This document shows positions 61,686 through 64,000 of a stretch of DNA of 64,000 nt, piece after piece. The DNA comes from Pseudodesulfovibrio sp. (GTDB lineage Bacteria > Desulfobacterota > Desulfovibrionia > Desulfovibrionales > Desulfovibrionaceae): positions 1,747,029 through 1,811,028 of the forward strand of contig JADGEX010000001.1 of NCBI GenBank assembly GCA_016744135.1, written 5' to 3'. How positions within the stretch are numbered: the stretch's first letter is position 1; each line of letters starts with the position of its first letter. The notes beneath the pieces are model-generated. The model was not told the origin of the DNA and ran no database searches. It worked only from the letters and a program-made list of their open reading frames with translations. The position numbers and the translations under genes were made by a program.

Positions 61686-62655
61686 TTTGTTGCAGCGCAT
61701 TCTTTTGCCGTAAGGATAAGAAGAGGAAGAAAGGAAGGTAAGAACATCTTTCTTTGATGGGCGTTGCGTGCTTTCGCAGTGAGGGGGCAAACGGTATTGT
61801 TTCAAAAGTTTCGCCTTTACGGCGACCTGCTTTTTTTGAGGCGAAAAAAAGGAGGCAAAAAACGCCTTCTTCGCTGTGCGCCTGATAGCGAACCCAAGAG
61901 CCTGTACGCGACTTCATTGCCCGACAAGATTGCCTGTGACACAGACTCGGTCGGGCTACGTTACGCCGCGCGGGACAGGCTCTAAGGCCCGCTATCAATT
62001 GCCCGTCGCTGTAAGATGTTTTTGGGTGTAGGTGTTCATCTTTGATTCTAAGTTCTTCGATATCACACATGTTTTTTGAATCTTCATGTCATCGTGACCA
62101 GTTTTTTCCATCATAAGTATTCGCTTTTGATTCCAAGCTCTTCGTTATCCATAGAGGGCCTTGGGGTGCTCCAGCACCCCAACACCGCTCTCCCTCCGAA
62201 GAAGATTTCTTCCCCGTCCAACCAGACGAAGACCGAACCCAGCCCTTGATTGGCGGCTTAGAAGCTGACCAATCGAAGGAGGCGGCTCTGATAGGGGAAT
62301 TAGATAATTTATCTTAAACTAAGAGATAAAAGGAGAGGCAGGGCTTATACTTTTAATCGGGTGGAGCCGACTCGATTGGATCAGATTCTCGCCGCCGATC
62401 ATGGGGGCGGCCAAACTAGCGCAAGCGACCTTTTTTGCTCCTTTTTTGGGCGCTGCCAAAAAAGAAGGCCCGCCCGGCAGGGCATGGAAAGCCTTGGGTG
62501 CTCCAGCACCCAACAATGACTCTCGCCAAAGGCGCATCTTCAATTCTTCATCCCCAAAAACAAAAAAAAATAACCTCAATCCAAACTCACAGATAGACAG
62601 AACTCACAGGTATGATTATCCTTACTAAAACAAAAGAAACAACCGGAGGAAAAAT
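61686..62655. repeat. 970-bp gene-free region with nested palindromes and direct repeats
   Basis: No convincing gene; short frames on both strands (for example minus 62319-62579) have no ribosome site and lie across repeats. Contents: T- and A-rich segments with GGCGA.../AAAAAAGG inverted words (61810-61870); a nested stem-loop at 61883-61997; a 9-10-bp hairpin repeat centred on GGTGCTCCAGCACC at 62161-62182 and again at 62494-62513, sitting in direct repeats about 330 bp apart; GATTGG...CCAATC at 62248-62274. The end, with ACCGGAGG at 62642, is the leader of the next gene. Confidence 0.6.
61883..61997. ncRNA. Possible structured RNA or large palindromic element
   Basis: Nested pairing over about 115 bases: TGATAGCG (61883-61890) with CGCTATCA (61990-61997); AGAGCCTGT (61897-61905) with ACAGGCTCT (61975-61983); CGCG with CGCG; GCCCGAC (61919-61925) with GTCGGGC (61950-61956); apical CTG...CAG. 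The element may be a repeat, a small RNA or a remnant of a mobile element. No promoter or terminator was seen for it. Confidence 0.35.
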
Positions 62656-63009
62656 ATGAGCGATGACACCAACACCTGCAAGCAATGGCTGAACGAAGTC
62701 AACTGGGATATGATCCACGAAGATGCCGTCACCCTGTATCTTGAATGGGGCAACAACAATTACCGTGATGCCATGCGTTCACCGGTGACCACCAGCGGCG
62801 AATATTCCATCTATTTCGCCATCGACACATGGGAAAGCCCCAAGGTTGTCCTGATGAAGATGGACAACTACGGGTCCACCATCCTGTGTGCCAAAAAACT
62901 GCCGGAAAACCTTGCCAAGGAACTGCACGAAGAGATCAAGGGCATCAAGGGCATCCTTGAACTGACACCGTCCATCAAGGAATGGCTCATGAAGGAACTT
63001 GAAGCATAA
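62656..63009 (+). CDS. DVU0772-like family protein, unknown function
   Basis: 117 residues beginning MSDDTNTCKQWLNEVNWDMIHEDAV. I recall a Desulfovibrio-restricted family named after DVU0772 with the same blocks (TLYLEWGNNNYRDAMRSP, SGEYSIYFAIDTW, VVLMKMDNYGS), so the family link is from memory and not verified. No signal peptide or membrane helix; predicted alpha/beta cytoplasmic protein. GGAGG precedes the ATG. It ends at a strong terminator and is alone between the gene-free region and rnhA. Confidence 0.75.
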   Translation: MSDDTNTCKQWLNEVNWDMIHEDAVTLYLEWGNNNYRDAMRSPVTTSGEYSIYFAIDTWESPKVVLMKMDNYGSTILCAKKLPENLAKELHEEIKGIKGILELTPSIKEWLMKELEA

Positions 63010-63040
63010 AGTTCGCCCGCATTTCATTGAATCAAAAAGA

Positions 63041-63077
63041 CAACGGCCCGGCGCACTGAGTGCACCGGGCCGTTTTT
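63041..63077. terminator. Intrinsic terminator (both directions possible)
   Basis: Stem AACGGCCCGG/CCGGGCCGTT with inner G-C pairs and TGAG-type loop; TTTTT follows on the plus strand and CTTTTT on the minus strand. Confidence 0.82.
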
Positions 63078-63097
63078 CATTCTTGATTGATATGGAA

Positions 63098-63583
63098 CTA
63101 TTCCATGCCTTCATCTTCCAGAAGATCACGACCTGATGCAGCGTTACGCGCCAGATCATCGACACGTTCATTGAACATATGACCAGAATGGCCCTTGACC
63201 CAATTAAAATTGACGTCCTGCTTCTCGATAAGTGGCATGAGACGGCGCCACAGATCCTGATTCTTGACCGGTTTCTTAGCGGCGGTTTTCCACCCATTGC
63301 GCTGCCAGTTCTTAAGCCACCCTTTGGTAATGGCCTGCTGGACATATTTTGAATCAGTCCACAGCTCTACCGAACAGGGACGACTCAATGCGCCCAAACC
63401 AATAATTACGGCAAGCAACTCCATACGGTTGTTGGTCGTTCTTTTGTAGCCTTGGGCGAACTCCTTGTAGTTGTCCGCTCCTTCGCCTTTGTATTCGCCA
63501 TAAATCATGACCGCGCCATATCCGCCGGGACCGGGATTTCCCAAGCAGGAGCCATCGGTATACATGGTGACTCGCTCATTCAC
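63098..63583 (-). CDS. rnhA: Ribonuclease HI
   Basis: 161 residues: catalytic Asp in MYTDGSCLGNPGPGGYG, Glu in NRMELLAVI, Asp in LWTDSKYVQQA, then the basic handle and the C-terminal VKGHSGHMFNERVDDLAR. It removes RNA from RNA-DNA hybrids. The start overlaps the upstream gene by 8 bases, implying one transcript. Confidence 0.96.
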   Translation of the reverse strand: MNERVTMYTDGSCLGNPGPGGYGAVMIYGEYKGEGADNYKEFAQGYKRTTNNRMELLAVIIGLGALSRPCSVELWTDSKYVQQAITKGWLKNWQRNGWKTAAKKPVKNQDLWRRLMPLIEKQDVNFNWVKGHSGHMFNERVDDLARNAASGRDLLEDEGME

Positions 63584-64000
63584 TGGCGGTCTCCTCTTTT
63601 TTCAATTGTTCGAGTTTCTTGTAGATTTCCATCAACACTTCCTGAATGGCCATGGGCCAATCGCCTTCCTGAAAAGACGGTAGCAGGAACGTTGTTTTAA
63701 GCGATTCGATAAAGTCTTTGCCGAGCGCCTGTCGCATCATGGGCGGAAACCGCAATTTGACCTCATTAATAGACGGGGCCAAACCCATATACATGGTTTT
63801 GCCATCCAGCTCAGGCATCACGAAATCGCCGCCGTAAATTTGAATCTTGCAATCCATGCCGTATTCTTCACGTAGAGACCGAGTGAATGACACAATAAAT
63901 TTCTTTTGTGTCTTGTCCAAAGTCTTAGTCTCGTCATAAACCGCGCCCTCCTGATTAAGGACGTCCACCACATGCTTGTTGTTCATGTAGAAGGCCCAGA
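63576..64000 (-). CDS. Unknown protein, 5' end beyond the window
   Basis: The frame is open to the right edge (residues ...WAFYMNNKHVVDVLN), so ATG 63986 may be internal. The visible ~140 residues include KTQKKFIVSFTRSLREEYGMDC, which resembles a small alpha/beta domain, and end with Lys/Glu-rich KKLEQLKKEETASE. No family recognised. It overlaps rnhA by 8 bases and is likely the upstream gene of the same operon. Confidence 0.55.
   Translation of the reverse strand, partial: WAFYMNNKHVVDVLNQEGAVYDETKTLDKTQKKFIVSFTRSLREEYGMDCKIQIYGGDFVMPELDGKTMYMGLAPSINEVKLRFPPMMRQALGKDFIESLKTTFLLPSFQEGDWPMAIQEVLMEIYKKLEQLKKEETASE

Noticed and set aside
61642-62070. 142-residue minus frame
   Set aside because: It runs through the nested palindrome and into the tail of the membrane gene; no start site.
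62319-62628. Overlapping ~75-86-residue frames on both strands
   Set aside because: They lie across hairpin repeats, lack ribosome sites, and both strands are equally open; treated as repeat sequence.

Overview
The window looks like a chromosomal segment of a sulfate-reducing deltaproteobacterium of the Desulfovibrio/Pseudodesulfovibrio group. This is inferred from gene content: multihaem c-type cytochromes with a membrane cytochrome b, a long D-lactate dehydrogenase-type FAD/FeS fusion, a TAXI-type TRAP transporter, a CobA-HemD fusion, a protein resembling the Desulfovibrio DVU0772 family, and many c-di-GMP proteins. GC content is moderate. I saw no tRNA, rRNA, CRISPR array, transposase or phage genes.

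Layout. 1-1266: end of an HD-GYP protein, a small membrane-anchored unknown and a Cys-rich small protein. 1498-4241: operon for an 8-haem lipoprotein cytochrome, a 3-haem anchored cytochrome and a cytochrome b. 4290-7973 (minus): M15 peptidase lipoprotein, YjbQ, a CACHE-like/HAMP/GGDEF cyclase and CobM. 8165-10990: FAD/FeS D-lactate dehydrogenase type enzyme. 11212-17800: DnaQ-like exonuclease, PurN, an orphan solute-binding protein, CobA-HemD and ValS. 17932-22825: BPL_N-domain protein, FapA, TruA and TrmJ-like methylase. 23138-28849: TAXI-TRAP transporter, PAS-GGDEF cyclase and malic enzyme. 29224-36623: ThpR, XthA, a 29-residue membrane protein, DJ-1/PfpI protein, HI0933-type flavoprotein, RdgB, a histidine kinase and RimO. 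36715-41035: unknown protein, universal stress protein, HisC-Cmk-SerS. 41156-59269 (all minus): MotE-like/FliJ flagellar genes, DinB, CobB, TPR protein, NhaA, a GGDEF-EAL protein coupled to a binding protein, phosphodiesterase, a complete Mla lipid-transport operon with MlaA, HD hydrolase, tautomerase and ArgJ. 59384-64000: TauE/SafE permease, DUF3124, PncC, a membrane unknown, a 970-bp gene-free structured region, a DVU0772-like protein, RNase HI and an unknown running off the edge.

Together the genes describe an anaerobe that oxidises lactate and malate, moves electrons through periplasmic haem proteins, imports organic acids by TRAP, swims, and uses c-di-GMP signalling (HD-GYP, two GGDEF, one GGDEF-EAL). 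Tetrapyrrole/cobalamin genes (cobM, cobA-hemD, cobB) are scattered. The parts least explained by known genes are intergenic: two near-identical ~100-bp inverted repeats about 18 kb apart, G-rich repeats that end at start codons, a row of hairpins at 29.1 kb, and nested palindromes and direct repeats at 61.7-62.6 kb.
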